From JBFWVR01 sp050246635 (lineage in GTDB: Bacteria > Acidobacteriota > Vicinamibacteria > Vicinamibacterales > UBA2999), in contig JBFWVR010000017.1 of the NCBI GenBank assembly GCA_050246635.1, positions 70,082-134,081 on the forward strand: a stretch of DNA of 64,000 nucleotides, read 5' to 3'. Shown piece by piece: positions 40,642 to 49,409 of the stretch (positions are counted from its first letter, which is position 1; each line of letters begins with the position of its first letter). The translations under genes and the position numbers were made by a program. The notes under the pieces are model-generated. The model saw nothing but the letters and a program-made list of their open reading frames with translations, did not search any database and was not told the origin of the DNA.

Positions 40642-41300
40642 GCCGCGACGGGCTGGTGACCGGTCCCGATGGCCGGACGCGCTGCTGGTGGCCGGGGGCC
40701 GACCCGCTCTACCTGGCGTACCACGACGACGAGTGGGGCCGCCCGGTGACGCGCGACCAGCGGCTCTTCGAGAAGATCTGCCTGGAGGGCTTCCAGGCCG
40801 GCCTGAGCTGGCTCACCATCCTCCGCAAGCGTGAGCACTTCCGGCGCGCCTTCGCGGACTTCGATCCCGTGGCGGTCGCGCGTTTCGGCACCCGCGACGT
40901 CACGCGCCTGCTGGCCGACGCCGGCATCGTGCGCCATCGCGGGAAGATCGAGTCGACGATCAACAACGCCCGGCGGGCGCTGGAGCTGATCGAGGAACAC
41001 GGCTCGCTCGCCGCGTACGTCTGGCAGCACGAGCCGCCTCCGGACGAGCGCCCACGCCGGCTGACGCTCGACGCCGTCAGGACCATGGCCACCACGCCGG
41101 CGTCGGTCCGGTTGTCGAAGGACCTCAAGCGGCGGGGCTGGACGTTCGTCGGCCCCACCACCGTGTACGCGTTCATGCAGGCGATGGGCCTGGTGAACGA
41201 CCACCTCGATGGCTGCCATGTTCGCGCGGCGTGCACCGACGCGCGCAAGCGGGCGCGCGTGCCACGCGTCACGCTCGCGGGCGCAGCAACCCGAGCCTGA
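40638..41300 (+). CDS. tag: DNA-3-methyladenine glycosylase I
   Basis: A 220-residue HhH glycosylase removing 3-methyladenine. It shows RCWWPGADPLYLAYHDDEWGRPV, LFEKICLEGFQAGLSWLTILRKRE and the C-terminal zinc-type tail FVGPTTVYAFMQAMGLVNDHLDGCHVRAAC. The first zinc Cys (RCWW) and late HDGC-like HLDGCH are both present. GTG 40638 overlaps the PPK2 stop. Its 3' end overlaps the convergent TTL gene by 32 bp. Confidence 0.94.
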   Translation: MSRDGLVTGPDGRTRCWWPGADPLYLAYHDDEWGRPVTRDQRLFEKICLEGFQAGLSWLTILRKREHFRRAFADFDPVAVARFGTRDVTRLLADAGIVRHRGKIESTINNARRALELIEEHGSLAAYVWQHEPPPDERPRRLTLDAVRTMATTPASVRLSKDLKRRGWTFVGPTTVYAFMQAMGLVNDHLDGCHVRAACTDARKRARVPRVTLAGAATRA

Positions 41301-42681
41301 CCCAGTCCAGCAGCGCCGGCCAGAGTTGTCCGCGCACGGCCGGCGGTGCAGCGCCGGTGAGGCGGGCGACGCGGGCGGCCACCTCCTCGGGTGTCCGTCC
41401 CTCGCAGGCCGCGCGCCAGGCGAACGCCGCGCTGGCGTTCAGCTGCTGCCGTACGCCCGTGCGACGGGACGCGACCTCGAGCGCGCTGCCGTGCCGCTCG
41501 ACCACGACGTCCCAGGGCTCCAGCCTCGGGCGTCCAGGCGCCACCGCTGCCGCGATCGCGGCGCGATCGAGGGCTCCCAGCCAGGCGAAGGCGGGCAGGA
41601 AGTCGAGCGCATCCGCCGACGGGAACACTCGTTCGAATCGCCCCGCGGTTTCGGGCAGCACGCCAACCAGCGCCAGGAGGTCCTGTACGAGGCTCGACTT
41701 GAGGTCGCGCTCCGCGCGTGCCGCCGCCGTCACCGGGCGCGCCTCCACCGCGAGCGAGGGCCCCAGGTTGCACTCGAGCAGCCAGGGCGTCAGGTGCGCG
41801 TCCACGGCCACGTCGAGGCCGAGGAGCTCGAAACACCCGCGACCCGACCACCCCCGCCGTGACAGCCCCTGCAGGATCGGCTCCCGCGCGGCGATGACGG
41901 TGCGCACGGCAAGGGCGCGCACGGCCGCGAAGAGCGGCGCGGGATCGATGCCCTTCGCCTCGAGCCAGTCGCGGTACTGCGCATGCGTGAGGTTGTCGGC
42001 CGAGACCGCCCGCGAGGGATCGTGTCGCAGCACGTCCGGGTTCGTGAGGTGCACGAAGCGGTTGCCCAGGGAGTCGCGGCTCGCCGTGAACGGCTGGCTC
42101 GCGAGCTTCGCGAAGCCGTCCGGATAGAGATGCAGCTCCAGCGGCTCGATGCGCCGGATCAGCAGATAGAAACGCAGCGTGTATTTCCGCCCGTCGATGA
42201 GGTGCGGCGGGGCCACGTAGCGCTGGACCACCCATCCCGACTCGTCCGGCGCATCGTGCACCGACTCGAGGACCGCGACGCCGCGTCCGCGCGAGGCGGC
42301 CCGGGGCTTCCGGAACCACAGGGCATCCGGATCGGCGGCGGCCGCCGCCAGGAGGGCGTCGCGTTCCGCGGGCATCTCGTACGTGTCGGGCACGAAGTCG
42401 TACGCGTGGCCGGTCCCCCGCGCCGCCTCGCCCGCCCGCGCGGCGACCAGCACGCGGTGCAGGTGGTGTTTGGTCGTGAGCAGGCTGATGCCGGGGACAT
42501 GGTTGCAGAGGCGCCCGCGCGCGACCTTCGCAAACGTGGCAGCCGACGGCAGGGTGACGCTCCAGTGCAGGCGCCAGTCCTCATCCTCGGTCTCGCGCCA
42601 CCCGGCGCCCGACAGGAACTCGCGGACGAACAGGGCCTGGGCGGCCGTGGTCCGCGAGCCGATGCGGTAGGTGGGCGTCAT
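41269..42681 (-). CDS. Tubulin-tyrosine-ligase-like ATP-grasp protein fused to a PqqD-like domain
   Basis: A 470-residue protein. Residues 1-345 match the TTL family: SRGRGVAVLES (ATP loop), WVVQRYVAPPHLIDGRKYTLRFYLLI, FVHLTNPD, CFELLGLDVAVDAHLTPWLLECNLGPSL. TTL enzymes join an amino acid to a protein carboxyl group with ATP. Residues about 380-470 look like a PqqD/RRE domain (DVVVERHGSALEV, LNASAAFAWRAACEGRTPEEVAARVA, WVRLGLLRPR), the fold that holds leader peptides of ribosomal peptides. The combination suggests an amino-acid ligase that recognises a peptide. No precursor gene is seen nearby. Confidence 0.82.
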   Translation of the reverse strand: MTPTYRIGSRTTAAQALFVREFLSGAGWRETEDEDWRLHWSVTLPSAATFAKVARGRLCNHVPGISLLTTKHHLHRVLVAARAGEAARGTGHAYDFVPDTYEMPAERDALLAAAAADPDALWFRKPRAASRGRGVAVLESVHDAPDESGWVVQRYVAPPHLIDGRKYTLRFYLLIRRIEPLELHLYPDGFAKLASQPFTASRDSLGNRFVHLTNPDVLRHDPSRAVSADNLTHAQYRDWLEAKGIDPAPLFAAVRALAVRTVIAAREPILQGLSRRGWSGRGCFELLGLDVAVDAHLTPWLLECNLGPSLAVEARPVTAAARAERDLKSSLVQDLLALVGVLPETAGRFERVFPSADALDFLPAFAWLGALDRAAIAAAVAPGRPRLEPWDVVVERHGSALEVASRRTGVRQQLNASAAFAWRAACEGRTPEEVAARVARLTGAAPPAVRGQLWPALLDWVRLGLLRPRA

Positions 42682-42795
42682 CGGGACCGCCGCTCCGGAC
42701 GCATCGCACACGCCGCTGGAACGCGCGCGGCTCGGTCGGGGACAGTTCGCGCCTGCACGTCCGTATCGTATCGGAGCCGGGCGCCCCGGCGCGTG

Positions 42796-45225
42796 CTAGT
42801 CGGCCCGGAGGGCCTCGACGGGATCGAGCCGCCCGGCGCGACGTGCGGGAAGGTAGCTGGCGAGGACCACGACGACGAGCAGGGCCAGCGCGCTGCCCGC
42901 ATACATTCGAAGGTCGAACGCCTGGACGCCGAAGACGATGCCGCCAAGGGCCCGGCTCACGCCGAAGGCCAGCAGCACGCCGACGGACAGACCCACGGCG
43001 GCGATGCGCCCGCCGTGCCGCACGAGCATTGCGACGATGTCGCCGGGCTCGGCCCCGAGCGCCAGCCGCACGCCGATCTCCGTGCGGCGGCGCCGCGCCG
43101 CGAACGCGAGCAGGGCGTACACGCCCAGACAGGCGAGCGCGAGCGCAATGGCCGCGAACACCCCCATCATCTCGCCGAAGAACCGCTGCTCCCACGTCGT
43201 GGTCCGGCGACGATCCGCCATCGTCTGGACGTCGAATAGCGGCAGGTCGGCATTCAGGCCCTGCACGGCGCGCCGCACGGCAGGCACCAGCGCGCCCGGC
43301 GGCACCGTCGCCCGCACGACGAACGCCATGGTCCGTCCGGGCAGTACGGCGTACGGGACGTAGAGATTGAGGCGGGAACGATCGGTTTCCTCCCCGACTT
43401 CCTCGTAGTGCACGTCGGGCGCCACGCCGACGATCCGGAACCAGCTGGTGCCGGTGCGCTCCGCCACGCCCACGCGATGGCCCACCGCGGACTCGCCCGG
43501 CCACAACCGGGTGGCGAGCGCGCTGTTGATGATCGCCACGTCGGCATCGGGACTGGTGGTCTCCCCACCGGTGAAGCGCCTCCCCTCGAGGAGCGAGATG
43601 CCGAGCGTGTCGAACAGTTGCGCTGTCATCGCGATTGCCGTCGCGCCAATCTCGTCGTTCACCGACGTCCGGCCATCGACGACCAGGCGCACGCCGCTGC
43701 CTCCATCGTCCCCGGGGATCGCGAGCGTCGCCGCGGCGGTCGAGACACCGGGCTGCGCCTCGATGGCGGCGACCGCGCGCTGGAAGAAGGCCGCACGCGC
43801 CTCCACGGGATCGAACTGGTCGCCCGCCAGGTACGCCCGCATCGTCAACAGCGGCCCGTCCTCGAAGCCGAGGTCGGCGGACTGCAGCGCGAGGAAGCTC
43901 CCGATCATGAGGTTGGCGCCGACCAGCAGCGCCAGGCAGGCGGCCACCTGACCGGCCACGAGCCCGGCCTGGAGCCGCTGCTGTCCCCGGCTGAGCGACA
44001 CACCGCGACCCGCTTCCTTCAGATCGGCCTGCAGATCCGGCCGGGAGGCGCGAAGGGCCGGGACGAGCCCGATGGCCATGGCGGTCAGCACCGCAAGCCC
44101 GCCGGTCAGCGCCGCGACCCGCCAGTCGACGTCGAAGCGCAGCCAGTACGGCAGCTCCTCCGGGAACGAGCCGTGCAGCAGGTCGAGGGTCCAGACCGCA
44201 CCCAGCAGGCCCAGGCCCGCCCCCGGGAGCGCGAGCACGAAGCTCTCGGCCAGCATCCCGCGCACGAGCCGCCAGCGGCTGGCGCCCATCGTGGCCCGCA
44301 CCGCGAACTCGCGCTGACGGGCGGCACCGCGGACGAGCACGAGGTTCGCGAGGTTGGCGCAGGCGATGAGCAGCACGAACGCGACGGCCGCCATCGACGT
44401 CAGGCTGATCGCCCGCTCCCCGGGGTCCACCTGGGAGTCGCGGAACCGCAGGACGCGCACCCCGTAGCCGCGGTTGGTCGCGGGATACGTCGCCGACAGG
44501 CGGCCGGCAATCGCGCTCAGCTCGTCCTGCGCGCGCTTGAGGCTGGTCCCCGGTTGCAGGAGCCCGATGCCGTGGACGCTGCGGGCGTCTCGGCCGGCCC
44601 GATCCAGGCGGAGCGGCATGTAGATTTCGTCCCGCTCCGGGAACCTCACCCGCGGTGGCAGTACGCCGATCACGACGCGCGGAAGCTCGTTCACGATGAT
44701 CGGCCGCCCGATGATTCCGGGGTCGGCGCCGTAGCGACGGACCCAGAGGCCATGGGTGAGCATGACCACCTGCTCGAGTCCGGGTTCCGCTGCATCCTCG
44801 GCGCGGAACTGGCGGCCCAGCATGGGCTGGATCCCGAGGAGCGGAAAAAGGTCTGGCGTGATCGAGCCGCCCTGGACCCGCTCGGCCGTCTCGCCGCCCG
44901 TCAACGTGAAGTTGCGCGGAAGGTAGCCACCGAGGGCCTCGAGGGCCGACGCCTCGCGGAAGTCGTTCAGGTCGCGATACGACAGCTCCGAGTCTCCCCA
45001 GCCCCAGTCTTCCGGCTCGAGATTGTGCGTCGCGTAGAGGAGCACGACACGGTCGCTGCGATCGCCGAACGGCAGGGGACGCAGCAGGAGCGCGTTCACG
45101 ATGCTGAAGACCGTCAGGTTGGCGCCGATGCCAATGGCCAGAGTGACCACGGCGGCGACGAAAAACCCCGGTCGGGATGTCAGCGATCGCAGCGCATACC
45201 GGACGTCCTGGATGAGACTGCGCAT
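42796..45225 (-). CDS. MacB/FtsX-type ABC permease of the acidobacterial orphan class (ADOP)
   Basis: An 809-residue protein with two tandem MacB-periplasmic/FtsX permease halves. It opens MRSLIQDVRYALRSLTSRPGFF, then AVVTLAIGIGANLTVFSIVNALLLRPLPF, four helices in each half and a final LLVVVVLASYLPARRAGRLDPVEALRAD. The domain order and single-chain duplication match the permease class known from Acidobacteria, where the ATPase is usually not encoded beside it. No ATPase gene lies nearby here. The substrate is unknown; peptide export or envelope stress are possibilities. Confidence 0.92.
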   Translation of the reverse strand: MRSLIQDVRYALRSLTSRPGFFVAAVVTLAIGIGANLTVFSIVNALLLRPLPFGDRSDRVVLLYATHNLEPEDWGWGDSELSYRDLNDFREASALEALGGYLPRNFTLTGGETAERVQGGSITPDLFPLLGIQPMLGRQFRAEDAAEPGLEQVVMLTHGLWVRRYGADPGIIGRPIIVNELPRVVIGVLPPRVRFPERDEIYMPLRLDRAGRDARSVHGIGLLQPGTSLKRAQDELSAIAGRLSATYPATNRGYGVRVLRFRDSQVDPGERAISLTSMAAVAFVLLIACANLANLVLVRGAARQREFAVRATMGASRWRLVRGMLAESFVLALPGAGLGLLGAVWTLDLLHGSFPEELPYWLRFDVDWRVAALTGGLAVLTAMAIGLVPALRASRPDLQADLKEAGRGVSLSRGQQRLQAGLVAGQVAACLALLVGANLMIGSFLALQSADLGFEDGPLLTMRAYLAGDQFDPVEARAAFFQRAVAAIEAQPGVSTAAATLAIPGDDGGSGVRLVVDGRTSVNDEIGATAIAMTAQLFDTLGISLLEGRRFTGGETTSPDADVAIINSALATRLWPGESAVGHRVGVAERTGTSWFRIVGVAPDVHYEEVGEETDRSRLNLYVPYAVLPGRTMAFVVRATVPPGALVPAVRRAVQGLNADLPLFDVQTMADRRRTTTWEQRFFGEMMGVFAAIALALACLGVYALLAFAARRRRTEIGVRLALGAEPGDIVAMLVRHGGRIAAVGLSVGVLLAFGVSRALGGIVFGVQAFDLRMYAGSALALLVVVVLASYLPARRAGRLDPVEALRAD

Positions 45226-45383
45226 GGTCCGAATCTCCGGGCCCGCGGGCTACAAGGCGCGTGCCAGGGCGGGCCGCGGCGCCGGGGCGGACGGAGGGCC
45301 GAAAAGTCCCGATGGCATGTGGAACGGCACGAGCGAGGCGTCCGCTATCGGACAGGGCCGCCCGGTGACGGACGCGCCGGGCG

Positions 45384-46262
45384 CTACTGCTGGGTCACGC
45401 GGTAGCCGCGATCGCGGAGCAGGCGAACCACGCTGTCGGGCCCGACCAGGTGCGCCGCGCCGACCACCACGAAGCACGCGGTCCTTTCGCGGAGGCAGCG
45501 CGCCACGGGCTCCACCCAGTTGCGGTTCCGCTCGACGAGCAGGCGCTGGTAGACCTCCGGCGTCTCGTCGACGCTGTCGAGCAGCAGCGACTCCAGGGCG
45601 CCGGTGTCGCCGTGCGTCCAGGCCGTGGCCATGCGGTCGACATTCTTGACCTGCGTGTCGATGTCGTCCATGGCCGACGCCAGCAGGGCGTCCTGCACCG
45701 CCGGGGGCAGGCCATCCATGCGATCGACCTGGTAGGCGACGGTCTCGAGCGCGCGCCGCGTCATGCCGGCGCCGGTGGCCTTGTCGAAGAAATAGCGGTC
45801 GACGCCGTTCGACTGGTCGTACCCGGCGGCGGCCAGCGCCGGCGAGGTGAGGGCGAGCGCCGCCATCCACGGCTTCATCCGCTGGACGGCCGCCAGCGGG
45901 AGCCCCGTGGCTTCCACGTGGCGGACCACCTTCGCCCAGGTCGCGCCCGAGACCGAGGCCTGCAGGGTTCGGTCCGCCGGCAAGAGCGCCCTCGACGCGA
46001 GCAGGAGGGCCTGCGCGGGATCGTCGAGCTCGGCCAGGTCGACTTCCTCGATCAGCACGGTGGAGCGGGCGAAGGCGTCCTCGATGGGCGCCGCCAGTGG
46101 ATAGTGCCCGGCCGTGAGCACGTGCAGCGATCCCAGCAGGTAGGTCGGCGGCGCACCGGCGGCGTCCACGCGCCACAGGAAATGACGGTCCTCCCCCGGT
46201 GCCGCCGCGAGGGCCGTGCCGAGGCCGGCCACCACGATCACGAGGGCGATGAGGCGACGCAT
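45384..46262 (-). CDS. TraB/GumN family periplasmic protein
   Basis: A 292-residue protein with a signal peptide (RRLIALVIVVAGLGTALAAA). The first GxH motif is YLLGSLHVL and the second AAHLVGPDSVVRLLRDRGY ends the protein, as in the TraB/GumN/Tiki family of possible metalloproteases. An acidic segment (LIEEVDLAELDD) follows the first motif. It is divergent to the dus gene with a 38-bp gap that must hold both promoters. Substrate unknown. Confidence 0.9.
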   Translation of the reverse strand: MRRLIALVIVVAGLGTALAAAPGEDRHFLWRVDAAGAPPTYLLGSLHVLTAGHYPLAAPIEDAFARSTVLIEEVDLAELDDPAQALLLASRALLPADRTLQASVSGATWAKVVRHVEATGLPLAAVQRMKPWMAALALTSPALAAAGYDQSNGVDRYFFDKATGAGMTRRALETVAYQVDRMDGLPPAVQDALLASAMDDIDTQVKNVDRMATAWTHGDTGALESLLLDSVDETPEVYQRLLVERNRNWVEPVARCLRERTACFVVVGAAHLVGPDSVVRLLRDRGYRVTQQ

Positions 46263-46300
46263 CGATCCAGCCTAGCACCGGTTCCGCTACGATCGGTGGA

Positions 46301-47377
46301 ATGTCGTTCGCCGAGACCATTGCCGGCGCCGTGATCATGGCGCCCATGACCAAGGGCTCGAACCTGCCGTACCGGCGGCTCTGCGTGGAGCTCGGGGCGC
46401 GGTTCACGATGAGTGAGATGACCGTCGCGCGCCGGCTCCGGCAGCGCCGCGCGGGCGAGTTCGCGCTCATCCGGCGTTTCGACGGGGAGCCGCACTTCGG
46501 CGTCCAGCTCGCGGGCACCAATCCGAGCGAGCTGGCCTGGGCCAGCGCGCTCGTCGAGGCGCGAGGGGCGGACTGGCTCGACCTGAACCTCGGGTGCCCC
46601 ATCGACCACTTCACCAGGAAGGGCATCGGCGCCGCCGCCGGGCGCCAGCCCCACCGCGTCCGGCGCCTCGTCGGCGCGCTGAGGAGCGGCGCGGGCACGA
46701 TCCCGGTCACGGCCAAGATCCGCCTTGGCTGGAACGACGACGACCGGAACTTCCTCGAGCAGGCGACGGCCGCCGTCGAGGGCGGTGCCGACGCCATCGT
46801 CGTGCACGGACGAACCCGGAACGCGCGATACCGGCAGGCCGCCGACTGGGACGCCATCGGCGAGCTCGCCGCCGCCCTGCCCGTGCCCGTGATCGGCAAC
46901 GGCGACATCCTCGGCCCGCCGGATCTCGCCCGCGCGCGCCAGGCCGGCGTCGCAGCGGTCATGGTGGCGCGCGGCGCGCTCATCAAGCCCTGGATCTTCC
47001 GGGACCTCTCGGAGGGATACCGTGACGTCGACGGCGTGGAACGCCTCGCCATCTATCGCCGGTACGTCGAGCTCGCGACGGCGCACTGGGGCGGCGACGA
47101 TCACGGCCGCACGCGCGTGCGCACGTTCCTGCGATGGCACCTCGACTTCTGGTGCCGCTACGTCCCCCGTCGGGCCGACGGGACGTTCCCGTCGATGCAG
47201 GAACGCGAACCCGACCCGCTGGCACGCACGCCGCTCGAGCGCCTGCTGGCTCGTGCGGACGAGCCGGCGCTCGACTACCTCGCCGACGCCCTGCTCGACG
47301 CACGCCCGATCGATCCGGACGAGGTGCCCCCTCCAGCGGGACCGGCCGCGCGCGAGCCGCTCGAGGCGGAAGGATAG
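46301..47377 (+). CDS. dus: tRNA-dihydrouridine synthase resembling eukaryotic DUS3
   Basis: A 358-residue flavin enzyme reducing uridine in tRNA. It opens GAVIMAPMTKGSNLPYRRLCVELGA, with MSEMTVARRL, the catalytic loop LNLGCPIDHFTRKGIGAA (Cys) and IVVHGRTRNARYRQAADWDAI. The FMN phosphate site is VPVIGNGDILGP. The GCPIDxxxxKG pattern and the QRY-like RNARYRQAADW are closer to eukaryotic DUS3 than to E. coli DusA/B/C. Target uridine unknown. The last 60 residues are Pro/Glu-rich. Confidence 0.9.
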   Translation: MSFAETIAGAVIMAPMTKGSNLPYRRLCVELGARFTMSEMTVARRLRQRRAGEFALIRRFDGEPHFGVQLAGTNPSELAWASALVEARGADWLDLNLGCPIDHFTRKGIGAAAGRQPHRVRRLVGALRSGAGTIPVTAKIRLGWNDDDRNFLEQATAAVEGGADAIVVHGRTRNARYRQAADWDAIGELAAALPVPVIGNGDILGPPDLARARQAGVAAVMVARGALIKPWIFRDLSEGYRDVDGVERLAIYRRYVELATAHWGGDDHGRTRVRTFLRWHLDFWCRYVPRRADGTFPSMQEREPDPLARTPLERLLARADEPALDYLADALLDARPIDPDEVPPPAGPAAREPLEAEG

Positions 47378-47425
47378 GTGGGGCCCGCCGGGAACTCCAG
47401 GCCGGTGTCCGGGGTCCTACCGTGT

Positions 47426-47980
47426 ATGGGACTTCATGCCATCGCCGCGTTGGCTGCCGTCGCCGTGGCCGGCACCGCCCTCACCGCGCAGGGGCAGGAC
47501 CGCCCCGTCTCGACCGTGCCGCGGGTGGACCTCGAGCGGTATGCGGGCACGTGGTACGAGATCGCGCGATTCCCGAATCGCTTCCAGGATCAGTGCGCGG
47601 GCGACGTCACGGCCACGTACGCCCCACGGCCGGACGGCCGGCTCGACGTCATCAATCGCTGCCGCACGACGGCGGGGGAGACGGATGAGGCGCGCGGGGT
47701 CGCGCGGGTCGTCAAGGGCTCGCAGAACGCGAAGCTGGAGGTCCGCTTCGCCCCCGGGTTCCTCTCGTTCCTGCCCTTCGTCTGGGGCGATTACTGGGTG
47801 CTCGGGCTGGACGAGGAGTATCGGTGGGCCGTCGTCGGGTCACCGGACCGCGACTACCTCTGGGTGCTGGCGCGCACGCCGAGCGTGGACGAGGCCATCT
47901 TCGACGGCGCAGTCGACGTGGCCCGGCGGGAAGGCTTCGACGTCTCGAGGCTGGAGCGGACGCCGCAGGGCCTGCCGTAG
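47426..47980 (+). CDS. blc: Bacterial lipocalin (Blc-like)
   Basis: A 184-residue secreted lipocalin. After a signal peptide (GLHAIAALAAVAVAGTALTA) comes the family motif DLERYAGTWYEIARFPNRFQ. Later elements are GDYWVLGLDEEYRWAVVGSPDRDYLWVLARTPSV, both typical of Blc. These proteins bind fatty acids or lysophospholipids in the envelope. No lipobox Cys at the expected cleavage site, so it may be soluble in the periplasm. ATG 47426 starts the signal peptide. Confidence 0.92.
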   Translation: MGLHAIAALAAVAVAGTALTAQGQDRPVSTVPRVDLERYAGTWYEIARFPNRFQDQCAGDVTATYAPRPDGRLDVINRCRTTAGETDEARGVARVVKGSQNAKLEVRFAPGFLSFLPFVWGDYWVLGLDEEYRWAVVGSPDRDYLWVLARTPSVDEAIFDGAVDVARREGFDVSRLERTPQGLP

Positions 47981-48000
47981 CCCCGCGGCGTCCCTCGCGC

Positions 48001-49353
48001 TCAGCGAGGCTTCGCGAAGAACTCGCGCTGCAGCCGGAGCAGCACGGGTATCGAGAAGATGACCGACACGAGGTTCGGGATCGCCATCAGGCCGTTCAGC
48101 GTGTCGGCGACATCCCAGACAAGGTGCAGCGATCCGACGGCCCCGAGCACGATGAAGACGAGCCAGACCAGCCGGTAGGGCATCGTCGCCTTGGCGCCGA
48201 ACAGGTAGACGATGCCGGTCTCCCCGTAGTAGCTCCAGCCGATGACCGTCGAGAAGGCGAACAGCACGAGGCTCGTCGTCACGACGATGTTGCCCCAGGT
48301 GCCCGGCAGGCCCGTGGAGAACGCCTGTCCCGCGAGCTCGGCTCCCGTCGCGCCGCCGTTCCAGACGCCGGTGACGAGGATGGCCAGGCCCGAGGTCGTG
48401 CAGACCAGGATCGTGTCGACGAACACCTCGAAGATGCCGTAGAGGCCCTGCCGGACCGGGTGGTCGGTGCGCGCGGCGGCGTGGACCATCGGGGCACTGC
48501 CGAGGCCCGCCTCGTTGGAGAAGAGGCCACGCGCCACCCCGTAGCGAAGCGCCATCATCACCGTGGAGCCGGCAAAGCCCCCCGTTGCCGCCGTGCCGGT
48601 GAACGCCCCCTCGAAGACCATCTCGATGGCGCCGGGGATCTGCCCCGCGTAGCGGAGGAGGATCAGGATGCCGCCACCGAGGTAGAAGATGGCCATGAAC
48701 GGCACGAGGATCTCGGTCACCTCGCCGATGCGGCGGATGCCGCCGAGGATCACGGCACCCGTCACGAGCGCCAGCACCGTGCCGCTCACCGCCGGCGCGA
48801 CGCCGAAGCTCGCCTGGAGGCTGGCCGCGACCGAGTTGGCCTGCACCATGTTGCCGATGCCGAAGGCCGCGAGCGCGACGAGGCCGGAGAAGATCGCGCC
48901 AAGCCACGGCAACCCGAGGCCCTTCTTCAGCGTGAACATCGCGCCGCCACGCATCGTCCCGGTCGCGTCGGGCTCGCGGTACTGCATCGCGATCACGATC
49001 TCGGCAAACTTGGTGCACATGCCGAGCAGCCCGGAGACCCAGAGCCAGAAGAGCGCGCCTGGCCCGCCAATCGAGATCGCCGTGGCCACGCCGGCGATGT
49101 TGCCGACGCCAACCGTCGAGGCGAGCGCCGTCGCGACCGCCTGGAAGGGCGAGACGCTGCCGGCGTCCGTGCTCTTCTGCGTGATCTTGCCGAGGACTTC
49201 CTTGAAGGTGAACGCGAGATACCGGAACTGGGCCGCGCCGGTCAGGATGGTGAGGACGATGCCGGTGCCGAGGAGGAGCACGATCATCGGCCAGCCCCAC
49301 ACGTAGCCGTTCAGCCACGCGTTGGCCGCCGCAATGGAGTCGAGGAGCGTCAT
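48001..49353 (-). CDS. Alanine or glycine:cation symporter (AGCS family)
   Basis: A 450-residue transporter with about 11 helices. It shows the family signature GVGNIAGVATAISIGGPGALFWLW near residues 85-108 and later ARGLFSNEAGLGSAPMVHAAART with GLYGIFEVFVDTILVC. These proteins import alanine or glycine with Na+ or H+. Complete length. No linked amino-acid gene, so exact substrate is open. Confidence 0.94.
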   Translation of the reverse strand: MTLLDSIAAANAWLNGYVWGWPMIVLLLGTGIVLTILTGAAQFRYLAFTFKEVLGKITQKSTDAGSVSPFQAVATALASTVGVGNIAGVATAISIGGPGALFWLWVSGLLGMCTKFAEIVIAMQYREPDATGTMRGGAMFTLKKGLGLPWLGAIFSGLVALAAFGIGNMVQANSVAASLQASFGVAPAVSGTVLALVTGAVILGGIRRIGEVTEILVPFMAIFYLGGGILILLRYAGQIPGAIEMVFEGAFTGTAATGGFAGSTVMMALRYGVARGLFSNEAGLGSAPMVHAAARTDHPVRQGLYGIFEVFVDTILVCTTSGLAILVTGVWNGGATGAELAGQAFSTGLPGTWGNIVVTTSLVLFAFSTVIGWSYYGETGIVYLFGAKATMPYRLVWLVFIVLGAVGSLHLVWDVADTLNGLMAIPNLVSVIFSIPVLLRLQREFFAKPR

Positions 49354-49409
49354 GACCGCCTACTGTGCTCCTGGCCGGTCGGAAATGGAAGAGGCAATCT
49401 CCGCGTGTG

